Origin: Actinomycetota bacterium
Lineage (GTDB): Bacteria > Actinomycetota > Thermoleophilia > Solirubrobacterales > Solirubrobacteraceae
Direction of reading: 5' to 3'
Length of the DNA stretch: 64,000 nucleotides
Assembly: GCA_018268595.1 (NCBI GenBank)
Contig: JAFDWH010000013.1
Coordinates: forward strand, 62,001-126,000
A program made the position numbers and the translations under genes. This document shows, one piece after another, positions 49,488 to 57,687 of this stretch (position 1 is its first letter; every line of letters begins with the position of its first letter). The notes beneath the pieces were generated by a model. The model ran no database searches. It was not told the origin of the DNA and saw only the letters and a program-made list of their open reading frames with translations.

Positions 49488-50357
49488 TCAGGCCGCCGCG
49501 GCCGCTCTCTGCGCCACGCTTTGCACGAACTCGACGAGCAGCCGCTCGACCGTCTCCGGCGCGTCGGCGTAGGGCCAGTGGCCGCTCGCCGGCAGCACGT
49601 GCACATCCGCCGAGGGGAACGCGTCGCGCTGGCGCTCCGCCATCGCCGCCGGCAGGTACGCGTCGTGCTCGCCCCAGATCACGAGCGCCGGGATGTCGCG
49701 CGAGCGCATGTACTCGGCGAACGCCTCGCCGGCCGCGCCGGGATCGTCGGTCGCGCGGTAGAGCGCCAGCACCGCGCGGCGCGTGCGCCGGTCGTAGTGG
49801 TCGTACATCTGGTCGACGAACGCGCGCGGCAGCCCGCGCGGCTCGTTGCGGTTCAGCAGCAGCCGGAAGCCGCGCCGCGTCGCCGTCGCCTGGAACAGCT
49901 CGCCGAGCAGCGGCGTGCGCCAGACGCGCGCGAGCCGGTGCCATCTGTAGCCGGGCAGGATGCCGGTGTCGATCAGCGTCACGCTCGCGACGCGGTCGGC
50001 GTGCATCGCCGCCCACACGAGCCCGATCGGCCCGCCGAAGTCGTGGATCACGAGGTGGACCCGCTCGACGCCGAGCGCGCCCAGCGCCTCGTCGAGGAAC
50101 CCCGCGTACGTCGGCACGTCGTGCACGAACCCGTCCGGCGCGATCGTCTCGCCGAAGTCCGGCAGGTCGAGCGCCACCGCGCGCACGCCGACCGCTCCGA
50201 CCGCGCCCGCGAGCTGCTCCCAGTCGTCGCACGACCCCGGGTTGCCGTGCACGAACACGACCGCCTCGCGCGCGTCGGCCGGCCCCGCCTCCAGCGTCCG
50301 CGGCTGCGTGCCGCCGGCGCGGACGCGGGTGCGGCGAACGGCCGGCGCGCCGCTCAC
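49488..50357 (-). CDS. alpha/beta-hydrolase with Asp nucleophile (dehalogenase/epoxide-hydrolase-like)
   Basis: The 289-residue enzyme has an alpha/beta-hydrolase fold: oxyanion motif VHGNPGSCDDW (37-46), nucleophile elbow HDFGGP with Asp106 in place of the usual Ser, likely acid Asp232 (WGEHDAYLP) and catalytic His260 (ASGHWPYADAPE). An Asp nucleophile points to haloalkane dehalogenase, epoxide hydrolase or haloacid-type activity rather than an esterase. The GTG start overlaps the flavoprotein stop by 4 nt, so both are made together and may act on one substrate. Confidence 0.87.
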   Translation of the reverse strand: MSGAPAVRRTRVRAGGTQPRTLEAGPADAREAVVFVHGNPGSCDDWEQLAGAVGAVGVRAVALDLPDFGETIAPDGFVHDVPTYAGFLDEALGALGVERVHLVIHDFGGPIGLVWAAMHADRVASVTLIDTGILPGYRWHRLARVWRTPLLGELFQATATRRGFRLLLNRNEPRGLPRAFVDQMYDHYDRRTRRAVLALYRATDDPGAAGEAFAEYMRSRDIPALVIWGEHDAYLPAAMAERQRDAFPSADVHVLPASGHWPYADAPETVERLLVEFVQSVAQRAAAAA

Positions 50358-51691
50358 GCGGCCACCGTCTCGGGCTCGGCCTCGCGCGCCGGCGACGGGT
50401 CGGCCGGCGGCGGCCGCTCGCCCGCTCCGTCGCGCGCGAGCAGGCCGCGCGCGTGCGCCGCGAGCGCCAGCGGCAGGAGGCGCGGGAAGGCGCGCGCCGG
50501 CCCGATCTGGCGCGTGCCGAAGTCCTCGAACACGCGCGCGACGCGGTCGTCGCGCGCGGCCGCCGAGAAGATCATCCGCTCGCTGGCGTTGAACTTGCGC
50601 CCGCGCGCGTAGTCGACCATCAGCAGCGCATGCCCTCTGAGCCCGCGCGCGTGCCGCTTGCGGTAGCGCTCGAGCGCCTGCTCCAGCGGCTCGGCGCCGG
50701 CCAGCGCGGGCACGACCGCGTCGGCCAGCCACTCGGCCGACTGGAACGCCCACCCGCAGCCGACGCCCCACAGCGGGTCGATCGCGAGCGCGGCGTCGCC
50801 GATCAGCGCGAGCCCGGGCGCGACCGGGCGGCGCAGGCGGTTCTCCATCTCGAGCTTGCCGATCACCGGGCTCGCCAGCTCGGCCTCGCGGATCGGCGGC
50901 GGGTCGGGCTGGTCGGCGAGGAACGACACGAGCGCGCGCGCGGGGTCGCGCTTGAACTCGGCCAGGCGCGCCTTCGTCGGCATCGCCGCGTAGAAGGTCA
51001 GCTCGCCGTCGGTCGGGAAGGCGGCCGCCCACTGCGGGTCGGTCATCCAGATCGACGCGTCGGGCGCATGCGCGGGCGCCCCGCCGGCGAAGTAGCCGCC
51101 GTAGGCGAAGCGCTCGTGGCGCGTGCGCCGCTCCGGCACGCCCGCCAGCTCGGCGACGCGCGAGTCGCGCCCGTCGGCGCCCACCACGAGCGTGCCGCGC
51201 AGCGTGCGCTCGCCGCCGTCGCGCTCCTGCACGACGACGCCCGTCACCGTGCCGGCGCCGTCGAGCGCGAGCGCGCGTGCGGTGCGGCCGAGCAGCAGCT
51301 CGACGCCGGGCGTCTCGGCGGCGAGCGCGCGCACGAGCGGGTCGAGCTGCTCGCGGCGCAGGTTGACCGACGCGTTGCGCGGGTCGCGGGGGGCGACGAT
51401 CCAGCCCCAGCGCGTCCAGATGCGCAGGTGGGAGCGCAGCCCGCCGGCCGCGAGGATCGGGTCGAGCAGGCCCGTGCGCTCGAGCGTCGGCACGGCCGAG
51501 GCCTGGATGAAGTGCGAGCAGACGCGCTTGAACGCGTCCGCGCTCGCGCGCTTGTCGACGAGCGCGACGCGCGCGCCGGCACGGCCGAGCATCAGCGCGG
51601 CCGTGCAGCCGGCGAGGCTCGCGCCGACGATCACCGCGTCGTAGTCCGCGCCGGCGGAGATGATCCCGTTTCGATGGCTCGAGTCCTGCAT
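50354..51691 (-). CDS. FAD-dependent monooxygenase-like flavoprotein
   Basis: A 445-residue flavoprotein with the N-terminal GxGxxx-type FAD site (VIVGASLAGCTAALMLGRAGARVALVDKR; key residues G-A-S-L-A-G), the DG motif LVVGADGRDSRVAELAG and the GD motif LALIGDAALAIDPLWGVGCGWAFQ, as in PHBH-family hydroxylases and geranylgeranyl-reductase-like enzymes. The substrate is unknown. ATG 51691 with GGGGG 5 nt upstream; 51715 is another candidate. It is paired with the downstream hydrolase and divergent to a PadR gene whose 25-bp palindrome lies between them. Confidence 0.87.
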   Translation of the reverse strand: MQDSSHRNGIISAGADYDAVIVGASLAGCTAALMLGRAGARVALVDKRASADAFKRVCSHFIQASAVPTLERTGLLDPILAAGGLRSHLRIWTRWGWIVAPRDPRNASVNLRREQLDPLVRALAAETPGVELLLGRTARALALDGAGTVTGVVVQERDGGERTLRGTLVVGADGRDSRVAELAGVPERRTRHERFAYGGYFAGGAPAHAPDASIWMTDPQWAAAFPTDGELTFYAAMPTKARLAEFKRDPARALVSFLADQPDPPPIREAELASPVIGKLEMENRLRRPVAPGLALIGDAALAIDPLWGVGCGWAFQSAEWLADAVVPALAGAEPLEQALERYRKRHARGLRGHALLMVDYARGRKFNASERMIFSAAARDDRVARVFEDFGTRQIGPARAFPRLLPLALAAHARGLLARDGAGERPPPADPSPAREAEPETVAA

Positions 51692-51726
51692 CTCGACCCC
51701 CTGCGTCGTGCCCACTCACCTGACCA

Positions 51727-51751
51727 TTCGTCCCGTACTATACGAGACGAA
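51727..51751. promoter_or_regulatory. 25-bp palindromic operator between flavoprotein and PadR genes
   Basis: TTCGTC-x-CGTA-x3-TACG-x-GACGAA is symmetric at all but two base pairs plus the centre. It ends 2 bp before the PadR ATG and overlaps a TACTAT -10-like box. It is a strong candidate PadR-binding site. Confidence 0.7.
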
Positions 51752-51753
51752 CT

Positions 51754-52284
51754 ATGAAACGCAAGCCGATCCGCCTCACGCAGACCTCCTACGCCGTCCT
51801 CGCACTCTTCCAGACGCTGGGCGAGGCCACCTCCTACGACCTCAAGCAGCTGATCGAGCGCTCGATCGAGAACTTCTGGCAGCTCCCGCACACGACCGCC
51901 TACGACGAGCCGGCGCGGCTCGCGAGCGGCGGCTATCTGAGCGTGCGGCAGGAGGCGAGCGGGCGGCGCCGCAAGCTCTACGCGCTCACCGACCTCGGCC
52001 GCGAGGCGCTCGCGGCGTGGACCGCCGAGGCGACCGCCGCGCCGCCGCTGCTGCGCGACGAGCTGCTGCTGAAGGTGTTCGCCGGCGCCGACCCGTCCCC
52101 GCTCGTGCCCGCGCGCCGCGCCTGGCACGAGGCGAAGCTCGCCGAGCTGGAGCGTCTGCTCGGGCGCCTGCGCGAGACCGGCGTCGCACAGGGCCCCGAG
52201 CGCACGCTGGTCGCGGGCGTCGCCTTCCACCGCAAGATGCTCGAGGTGCTCGACGAGCTTGCGCCCCTCGCCGAGCAGTCCTGA
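51754..52284 (+). CDS. PadR-family regulator
   Basis: This 176-residue PadR protein has a winged helix (QTSYAVLALFQTLGEATSYDLKQLIERS; the YDL turn is typical) and a C-terminal helical dimer domain (APPLLRDELLLKVFAG to the end). It is divergent to the flavoprotein-hydrolase pair and likely represses it and itself through the palindrome. The downstream membrane gene begins inside its last 26 bp. Confidence 0.88.
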   Translation: MKRKPIRLTQTSYAVLALFQTLGEATSYDLKQLIERSIENFWQLPHTTAYDEPARLASGGYLSVRQEASGRRRKLYALTDLGREALAAWTAEATAAPPLLRDELLLKVFAGADPSPLVPARRAWHEAKLAELERLLGRLRETGVAQGPERTLVAGVAFHRKMLEVLDELAPLAEQS

Positions 52285-53263
52285 GGCGGCCCCCGACGCG
52301 CGCCGCCAGGCCGGTTCGCCCGCGGCCGCGGGCCGGCGCCTGCGCACGGCGATCGTGTGGGTCCTCGTCGCGTGCGCGCTCGTCGTCGCGCTGCTGCTCG
52401 CCGTGCCGGACCTGCGCTCGGTCGGCCGCCGCATCACGGACATGGACCCGCGCTGGCTCGCGGTCGCGGTCGCGCTCGAGCTGGGCGCCTGCCTCGGCTA
52501 CGTGCTCGTCTTCCGCCTCACCTTTCCGGCGGTGGCGCCGCGGCTCGGCAACCGGCTCGCGGCGGCGCAGCTCGCGTTCGGCGCGGCGCTGCCGTTCGGC
52601 GGCGTCGGCGGGCTCGCGTTCGGGGCGTGGGTGCTGCGCCGCGAGGGGATGGGGACGCGCGAGCTGGCGGAGCGCTCGGCGGTCCTCTACCTGCTGACGA
52701 GCGGCGTCAACGCGCTCGTGCTGCTCGCGACCGCGCTCGCGCTCGGCACGGGCCTGCTGTCGGGCCCGCGCGAGCTGTCGCTGTGGCTGGTGCCGGCGGC
52801 GGCCGTCGCCGCCGTGCTGCTGCTGGTGCTGCTTGCCGGACCGCTCGCGCGGCTGCTCGCGCCGCACACCGGCCCGCGCCTGACCGCGACGCTCGAGAGC
52901 TATGCCGACGCGCTCGGCGAGACGGTGCGGCTGGCGCTGCGCCCGAGCTGGGGGCTGGTCGGCGCGTTCGCGTACCTCGTGTGCGACGTCGGCGTGCTGT
53001 GGGCGTGCGCACAGGGGATCGGCGACGGCATCCCGTGGGCCTCGATCGCGCTCAGCTACCAGGTCGGGCAGCTCGCGACGTGGGTGCCGATCCCCGGCGC
53101 CGTCGGGGCACTCGACGGCGGCATGATCGGCATGCTGCTGGTCTACGACGCGCCCGCCGCGACGGCCGCCGCGGCCGTGCTCGTCTACCACGGGCTGATG
53201 TTTTGGATTCGCACGCTGCTCGGCGGGACCGCGTTCCTGCTGCTGCGGCGGGAGACACACTAG
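52259..53263 (+). CDS. flippase-like UPF0104/YbhN membrane protein
   Basis: This 334-residue integral membrane protein of about eight helices resembles the lysylphosphatidylglycerol synthase transmembrane (UPF0104/YbhN) family. It has AFGAALPFGGVGGLAFGAW and the SYQVGQLATWVPIPGAVGALDGG signature (WVPIPGAVGALDGG is diagnostic). Such proteins move lipids or lipid-linked precursors. The TTG start lies within the end of the PadR gene. It is followed 15 bp later by a phosphoesterase, making a three-gene run. Confidence 0.83.
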   Translation: MRPSPSSPEAAPDARRQAGSPAAAGRRLRTAIVWVLVACALVVALLLAVPDLRSVGRRITDMDPRWLAVAVALELGACLGYVLVFRLTFPAVAPRLGNRLAAAQLAFGAALPFGGVGGLAFGAWVLRREGMGTRELAERSAVLYLLTSGVNALVLLATALALGTGLLSGPRELSLWLVPAAAVAAVLLLVLLAGPLARLLAPHTGPRLTATLESYADALGETVRLALRPSWGLVGAFAYLVCDVGVLWACAQGIGDGIPWASIALSYQVGQLATWVPIPGAVGALDGGMIGMLLVYDAPAATAAAAVLVYHGLMFWIRTLLGGTAFLLLRRETH

Positions 53264-53278
53264 GGTCGGGACCGCGCG

Positions 53279-53971
53279 ATGCTGGCGATCCTCTACGACG
53301 TCCACGGCAACCTGCCCGCGCTCGAGGCGGTCCTCGGCGACGCGGCCGCCGCCGGCGCCGAGCGCTTCCTGCTCGGCGGCGACTACGCGCTGTTCGGCGC
53401 GTGGCCGGCGGAGACCGTCGCGCGGCTCGACGCGCTGCGCGGCACGACCTGGATCCGCGGCAACGGCGAGCGCTGGACGGCCGATCCGCAGCTGGCGCCG
53501 CTGCCGCCCGTGCAGGAGGCCGCACGCGCGTGCGCGCAGGCGCTCGGCGATGCGACGGTCGCGCGGCTCGCGGCGCTCCCGGCCGAGGCCGTCCTCGACG
53601 GCGTGCGCTACGTGCACGGCTCGCCCGGCTCGGACCTCGTCGGCCTGCCGCCGCAGCCGGCGGACGACGAGGAGGCGCTGCTGGCGCCCGTGTGCGAGCG
53701 GCGGCTCGTCGCGGGGCACACGCACCTGCCGTTCGAGCGCACGAGCGCCGGCGGGATCGCGCTGCTGAACCCCGGCAGCGTCGGGATGCCGTTCGACGGC
53801 GACCCGCGCGCGGCGTACGCGCTGCTGCGCGACGACGGGACGGTCGAGCGGCGACGCGTCGCCTACGCGCACGCCGACGCGGCCGAGGCTGTCCGCGCGC
53901 GCTTCGACGGCGCCTGGACCGAGCTGGTCGCGCGGCGGATCGAGACCGCGCGCTTCGAGCAGGACGCCTGA
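53279..53971 (+). CDS. metallophosphoesterase
   Basis: The 230-residue enzyme has the calcineurin-like phosphoesterase motifs in order: YDVHGN (7-12), LGGDYALFG, RGNGE (in place of GNHE), VHGSPGS and AGHTHLPFER, providing ligands for two metals. It is most like the YfcE/phosphodiesterase branch. The substrate is unknown. ATG 53279 follows the flippase-like gene closely. Confidence 0.88.
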   Translation: MLAILYDVHGNLPALEAVLGDAAAAGAERFLLGGDYALFGAWPAETVARLDALRGTTWIRGNGERWTADPQLAPLPPVQEAARACAQALGDATVARLAALPAEAVLDGVRYVHGSPGSDLVGLPPQPADDEEALLAPVCERRLVAGHTHLPFERTSAGGIALLNPGSVGMPFDGDPRAAYALLRDDGTVERRRVAYAHADAAEAVRARFDGAWTELVARRIETARFEQDA

Positions 53972-54220
53972 GCGTCTGCGCAGAGAAGACCTGGCGCGTC
54001 GGCGCTCGCCGGTCGCGGTCCCCGGTTGGCATGCCCGTGGTCGGCCGCGGACGGCGGCGACCAGGCACGCGCGTCTCCCGACCGCGCAAGGCTTTTCCAC
54101 CACTATCGCGTTGTCTCACCGCTCGGTGAAGCGGTGCGGAAAACGCGAGCGTACCCAGAAAACTCCTACCGTCGCCATACCGACGGGACCGCACGTTCGT
54201 GCGACAGTGGGTGAGCGCCG

Positions 54221-54790
54221 ATGCGTCGTTCTGCACCCTCCACCACCGAGCTTCGCATCGCCGCCGGCTTGCGCCGGCGTGACCCGGACGCCGTGCGCGC
54301 GCTGTACGCCGAGTACGGGCCCGGCGCGCTCGCGCTGCTGCACGACGCGATCCGCGACCGCGCGGCCGCCGAGGACGTCTACCAGCAGGTGCTGCTGGAG
54401 GCGTGGGAGCGCGGCCGCTCGTTCGACCCGGCGCGCGCGTCGCTGCGCACCTGGCTCGCGACGATCGCCCGCTCGCGCGCGATCGACCACCTGCGCCGCC
54501 GCGTCCCCGAGCCGCACGACCCGGCGGACGCGTACGCCGACAGCCGCCAGCGCGGCGGCGACGCGTTCGAGCCGGTCGCCCAGCTCGTCGACCGCGTGAC
54601 GCTCGAGCAGTTGCTCGAGCAGCTCGCGCCGGAGGAGGCCGAGGTCGTGCGCCTGCGCTGGCGGCTCGGCCTCAGCCAGCGCCAGATCGCCGCGCACACG
54701 GGCGTCCCGCTCGGGACGGTCAAGTCGCGCACCGCGAGCGCGCTGCGGCGCCTGCGCGCGATGCTGGAGGAGGAGCGCACGCCGCTCTGA
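54221..54790 (+). CDS. ECF-type RNA polymerase sigma factor
   Basis: This 189-residue sigma-70-family protein has region 2 (VRALYAEYGPGALALL, AAEDVYQQVLLEAW, the DVxQ.V signature) and region 4 (LAPEEAEVVRLRWRLGLSQRQIAAHTGVPLGTVKSRTASALRRLR; key recognition VPLGTVKSR), separated by an acidic linker. No anti-sigma gene is next to it, so its control is not evident. The 249 bp before it hold no gene; GGAAAA at about 54137 could be part of an ECF-type promoter, but the match is weak. Confidence 0.9.
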   Translation: MRRSAPSTTELRIAAGLRRRDPDAVRALYAEYGPGALALLHDAIRDRAAAEDVYQQVLLEAWERGRSFDPARASLRTWLATIARSRAIDHLRRRVPEPHDPADAYADSRQRGGDAFEPVAQLVDRVTLEQLLEQLAPEEAEVVRLRWRLGLSQRQIAAHTGVPLGTVKSRTASALRRLRAMLEEERTPL

Positions 54791-54849
54791 GCGGCGTGCG
54801 CATCCGCTTTCGCGCTCCGGCGGCCGGAACCGGCCGCCTTCGCGCGACG

Positions 54850-55116
54850 TCACTGCGCGTTCGCGAAGTGCTCCGCGTTGATGCGGGCGTAGTCCGCCCA
54901 TCTCTCCGGGAGCAGGTCCTCCGGGTAGATGGCGTCGACCGGGCAGGCCTCGACGCAGGCGTCGCAGTCGATGCACTCCTCCGGGTCGATGAACAGCTGT
55001 CTGGCGGCCTCGTGGCCGTCCTCGTCCGGGGTCGGGTGGATGCAGTCGACCGGGCAGACCTCCACGCAGGAGGAGTCCTTCTCGTTGATGCAGGGCTCTG
55101 CGATGACGTACGCCAT
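54850..55116 (-). CDS. fdxA: 7Fe ferredoxin (FdxA type)
   Basis: This 88-residue cytoplasmic electron carrier has cysteines at 9, 17, 21 and 25, then C48-xx-C51-xx-C54-xxx-C58 in a CIDCDACVEACP motif. The widened C9-x7-C17 spacing is that of FdxA-type ferredoxins, carrying one [3Fe-4S] and one [4Fe-4S] cluster. It ends with the helical RWADYARINAEHF tail of the family. It is downstream of sodA on the same strand (8 bp), so co-transcription is likely, and AGA codons are used. Confidence 0.93.
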   Translation of the reverse strand: MAYVIAEPCINEKDSSCVEVCPVDCIHPTPDEDGHEAARQLFIDPEECIDCDACVEACPVDAIYPEDLLPERWADYARINAEHFANAQ

Positions 55117-55124
55117 GACTGCCC

Positions 55125-55730
55125 CTATGCGGTCGCCGCGGCGTAGCGCTCCGCGACCTTGTCCCAGTCGACGACGTTGAACCAGGCGTCGATGTAGTTC
55201 GGGCGCAGGTTCTGGTACTTGAGGTAGTAGGCGTGCTCCCACACGTCGACGCCGAGCAGCGGGACCTTGCCCTGGCTGATCGGGTTGTCCTGGTTCGCGG
55301 AGCCGACGACCGCAAGGCTGCCGTTGTCGAGCACGAGCCACGCCCAGCCGGAGCCGAACTGCCCGGCGCCGGTCGCTCTGATCTTCGCCTTCAGCTCGTC
55401 GAACGAGCCGAACGTCGCGTCGATCGCCTCAGCCAGCGCGCCGCTCGGGGCGCCGCCGCCGTTCGGCGACATGCTCTCCCAGAAGAGCGAGTGGTTGTAG
55501 TGGCCGCCGGCGTTGTTGCGCACGCCCGTCGCCTTGTCGCCGAGGCTGTCGAGGTTCTTGAGGACCTCCTCGACCGGCTTGTCCGCCCACTCCGTGCCCT
55601 CGAGCAGCTCGTTCGCTCTGCTGACGTAGGTGGCGTGATGCTTGTCGTGGTGGAAGTGCATCGTCGCCTCGTCGATGTGCGGCTCGAGCGCGTCGTATGC
55701 GTATGGAAGGTCCGGCACCTCGTAGGCCAT
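55125..55730 (-). CDS. sodA: Fe/Mn superoxide dismutase
   Basis: The 201-residue enzyme converts superoxide to peroxide and oxygen. Its metal ligands are His27 (HFHHDKHH), His80 ([10 protein letters not shown]), Asp162 and His166 ([10 protein letters not shown]), all present. [14 protein letters not shown] and the GNPI-like loop fit the Fe/Mn family; whether Mn or Fe is used cannot be fixed from sequence. The gene has a good ribosome site (GAAAGGGCGGG). It is divergent from a SufR-like regulator with a shared GACAGT/ACTGTC inverted repeat, and fdxA follows. Confidence 0.96.
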   Translation of the reverse strand: MAYEVPDLPYAYDALEPHIDEATMHFHHDKHHATYVSRANELLEGTEWADKPVEEVLKNLDSLGDKATGVRNNAGGHYNHSLFWESMSPNGGGAPSGALAEAIDATFGSFDELKAKIRATGAGQFGSGWAWLVLDNGSLAVVGSANQDNPISQGKVPLLGVDVWEHAYYLKYQNLRPNYIDAWFNVVDWDKVAERYAAATA

Positions 55731-55758
55731 GCCCGCCCTTTCTTCGCTTGCCGATAAA

Positions 55759-55774
55759 GACAGTCGCTACTGTC
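55759..55774. promoter_or_regulatory. GACAGT-N4-ACTGTC inverted repeat between sodA and the SufR-like gene
   Basis: Perfect 6-bp arms in the 52-bp divergent region. It overlaps the TACTGT box that would be the -10 of the regulator gene, and is a likely regulator-binding site. Confidence 0.6.
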
Positions 55775-55782
55775 CAAACATC

Positions 55783-56460
55783 ATGGCACGCCACCTCGGT
55801 CCAGCGCTCGCCGAGCTGCCGCCCACGCGCCGGGCACTGCTGATCGCGCTGCGCAAGCGCGGCGAGGCGCGCGCGGAGGAGCTGGCGGACGGGTTGGGGA
55901 TCACCGTCGGCGCGGTGCGCCAGCACCTGCAGGGGCTCGCGGCGGCGGACCTCGTCGGCCACCGCGAGGAACGGCCCGGGCCGGGCCGCCCGCGCCACGT
56001 CTACCGGCTCGCGCCCGCGGCCGAGGCGCTGTTCCCGCGCGCCTACGGCGAGCTGACGGTCGAGCTGCTCGACTACATCGGCGACGAGGACCCCGGGCTG
56101 ATCGCGCGTGCGTTCGAGCGGCGCCGCAGAGCGCGCGTGGAGCGCACGCTGGAGCGGGTCGGCGGCCTGTCGTTCGACGAGCGCGTCGCCGAGGTCACGC
56201 GCGTGCTCGACGAGGACGGCTACCTCGCCGACGTCGAGCCGCTGCCGGCGGACGGGCCGGACCGGCCGGCCGGCTGGCGGATCCGCGAGCACAACTGCGC
56301 GATCCTCGCGGTCGCGCAGCGCTACGGCCACGCCTGCGGCGCCGAGATTGCGTTCCTGCGCGAGGTGCTGCCCGACGCCGAGGTCACGCGCGTCTCGCAC
56401 ATCCTCACGGGCGCGCACGCGTGCGCGTACGAGGTGCGGCGGCGCTCAGCCGAGCAGTGA
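55783..56460 (+). CDS. SufR-like winged-helix regulator with Fe-S cysteines
   Basis: This 225-residue protein has an N-terminal winged helix (RRALLIALRKRGEARAEELADGLGITVGAVRQHL; recognition TVGAVRQHL) and a C-terminal domain with Cys172-x12-Cys185-x13-Ala199-x14-Cys214. This is the SufR cysteine spacing, with the third Cys replaced by Ala. SufR proteins hold an Fe-S cluster and repress Fe-S assembly genes; here the divergent target is sodA (and fdxA). ATG 55783 lies 9 nt after TACTGT, fitting a leaderless message. Its end overlaps the convergent hemW by 15 bp. Confidence 0.82.
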   Translation: MARHLGPALAELPPTRRALLIALRKRGEARAEELADGLGITVGAVRQHLQGLAAADLVGHREERPGPGRPRHVYRLAPAAEALFPRAYGELTVELLDYIGDEDPGLIARAFERRRRARVERTLERVGGLSFDERVAEVTRVLDEDGYLADVEPLPADGPDRPAGWRIREHNCAILAVAQRYGHACGAEIAFLREVLPDAEVTRVSHILTGAHACAYEVRRRSAEQ

Positions 56461-57657
56461 GCGCACGACCGCGTCGGCGAGCAGGCGGCCGCGCAGTGTG
56501 AGTCGGACCCGCTCGCCGTCGAGCGTCGCGAGCCCGTCGTTCGCGGCCTGCGCGGCGGCGGCGCGGCCGGCGTCGCCGAGCGTGTCGAGCGGCAGGCCCT
56601 CGGCGAGCCGCAGCTCCAGCATCACGCGCTCGACGCGGCGCGTCTCGGCGTCGAGCTGCTCGCGGCCGGCGGCTGGGGACGCGCCCTGCGCCAGCCGCGC
56701 GGCGTACGCCGACGGGTGCAGCACGTTCCACCAGCGCACGCCGCCGACGTGCGAATGCGCGCCGGGCCCGATCCCCCACCAGTCGCCGCCGCGCCAGTAG
56801 CCGAGGTTGTGGCGGCAGGCGTCCCGCGGGGATCTCGCCCAGTTCGACACCTCGTACCAGCCGTAGCCGGCCGCCGCCAGCGCGGCGTCCGCCAGCTCGT
56901 AGCGGTCGGCGATCGCGTCGTCGTCGGGTGCGGCGAGCGCGCCGCGCTTGACCTGCGCCGCCAGCCGCGTGCCCGGCTCGACGATCAGCGCGTACGCCGA
57001 CAGGTGGTCGGGCGCGGCCGCGAGCGCGGCATCGAGCGACGCGCGCCAGTCGTCGTCGGACTCGCCGGGCGTGCCGTAGATCAGGTCGAGGCTGACGTGC
57101 GCGAAGCCGGCCGCGCGCGCCTCGCTCGCGGCCTGCGCCGCACGCCCCGGCGTGTGCGTGCGCTCGAGCGTCGCCAACACGTGCGGCGCCGCGCTCTGCA
57201 TTCCCAGCGAGACGCGCGTGAAGCCGGCCGCGCGCAGCGCCGCGAGCGACGCCGCGTCGACGCTCTCCGGGTTCGCCTCGGTCGTGACCTCGGCGCCCGC
57301 GGCGAGCCCGAACGTCTCCTCGATCGCACGCAGGATCGCCGTGAGCTGCGCGGGCGCCAGCAGCGTCGGCGTGCCGCCGCCGAAGAAGACCGTGTCGACC
57401 GGCGGCGCGCCCTCCCCCAGCACGCGCCGCGCGAGCGCCAGCTCGGCAAGCGCGGCTGCGACATAGCCGCCGCGCCCGTCGGCGCTGGCCAGCTCCGCGG
57501 CTGTGTAGGTGTTGAAGTCGCAGTAGCCGCAGCGCGTCGCGCAGAACGGGACGTGCACGTAGACGCCGAACGAGCGCGTGCCGAGGCCGGCGAGCGCGCC
57601 GGCGGGCAGCGCGCCGTCGGCCGGCGCCGGGTCGCCGTCGGGCAGGCGAGCTGGCAT
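56446..57657 (-). CDS. hemW: HemW-like radical-SAM protein
   Basis: This 403-residue radical-SAM protein has the CxxxCxxC cluster motif CATRCGYCDF (39-48), preceded by VYVHVPF and followed by VFFGGGTPTLL, TTEANPES and DLIYGTPGES, with the HemW-type C-terminal region (DACRHNLGYWRGGDWWGIGPGAHSH; GIGPGAHS is diagnostic). HemW acts in heme handling rather than as the oxidase HemN, but this distinction rests on family pattern only. Confidence 0.9.
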   Translation of the reverse strand: MPARLPDGDPAPADGALPAGALAGLGTRSFGVYVHVPFCATRCGYCDFNTYTAAELASADGRGGYVAAALAELALARRVLGEGAPPVDTVFFGGGTPTLLAPAQLTAILRAIEETFGLAAGAEVTTEANPESVDAASLAALRAAGFTRVSLGMQSAAPHVLATLERTHTPGRAAQAASEARAAGFAHVSLDLIYGTPGESDDDWRASLDAALAAAPDHLSAYALIVEPGTRLAAQVKRGALAAPDDDAIADRYELADAALAAAGYGWYEVSNWARSPRDACRHNLGYWRGGDWWGIGPGAHSHVGGVRWWNVLHPSAYAARLAQGASPAAGREQLDAETRRVERVMLELRLAEGLPLDTLGDAGRAAAAQAANDGLATLDGERVRLTLRGRLLADAVVRSLLG

Positions 57658-57687
57658 GAGAGGAAGTGTGCCGCGCGGCGGCGGGAG

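Noticed and set aside
53972-54220. A small gene in the gap before the ECF sigma factor
   Set aside because: Short frames such as 54026-54214 lack ribosome sites and recognisable features.
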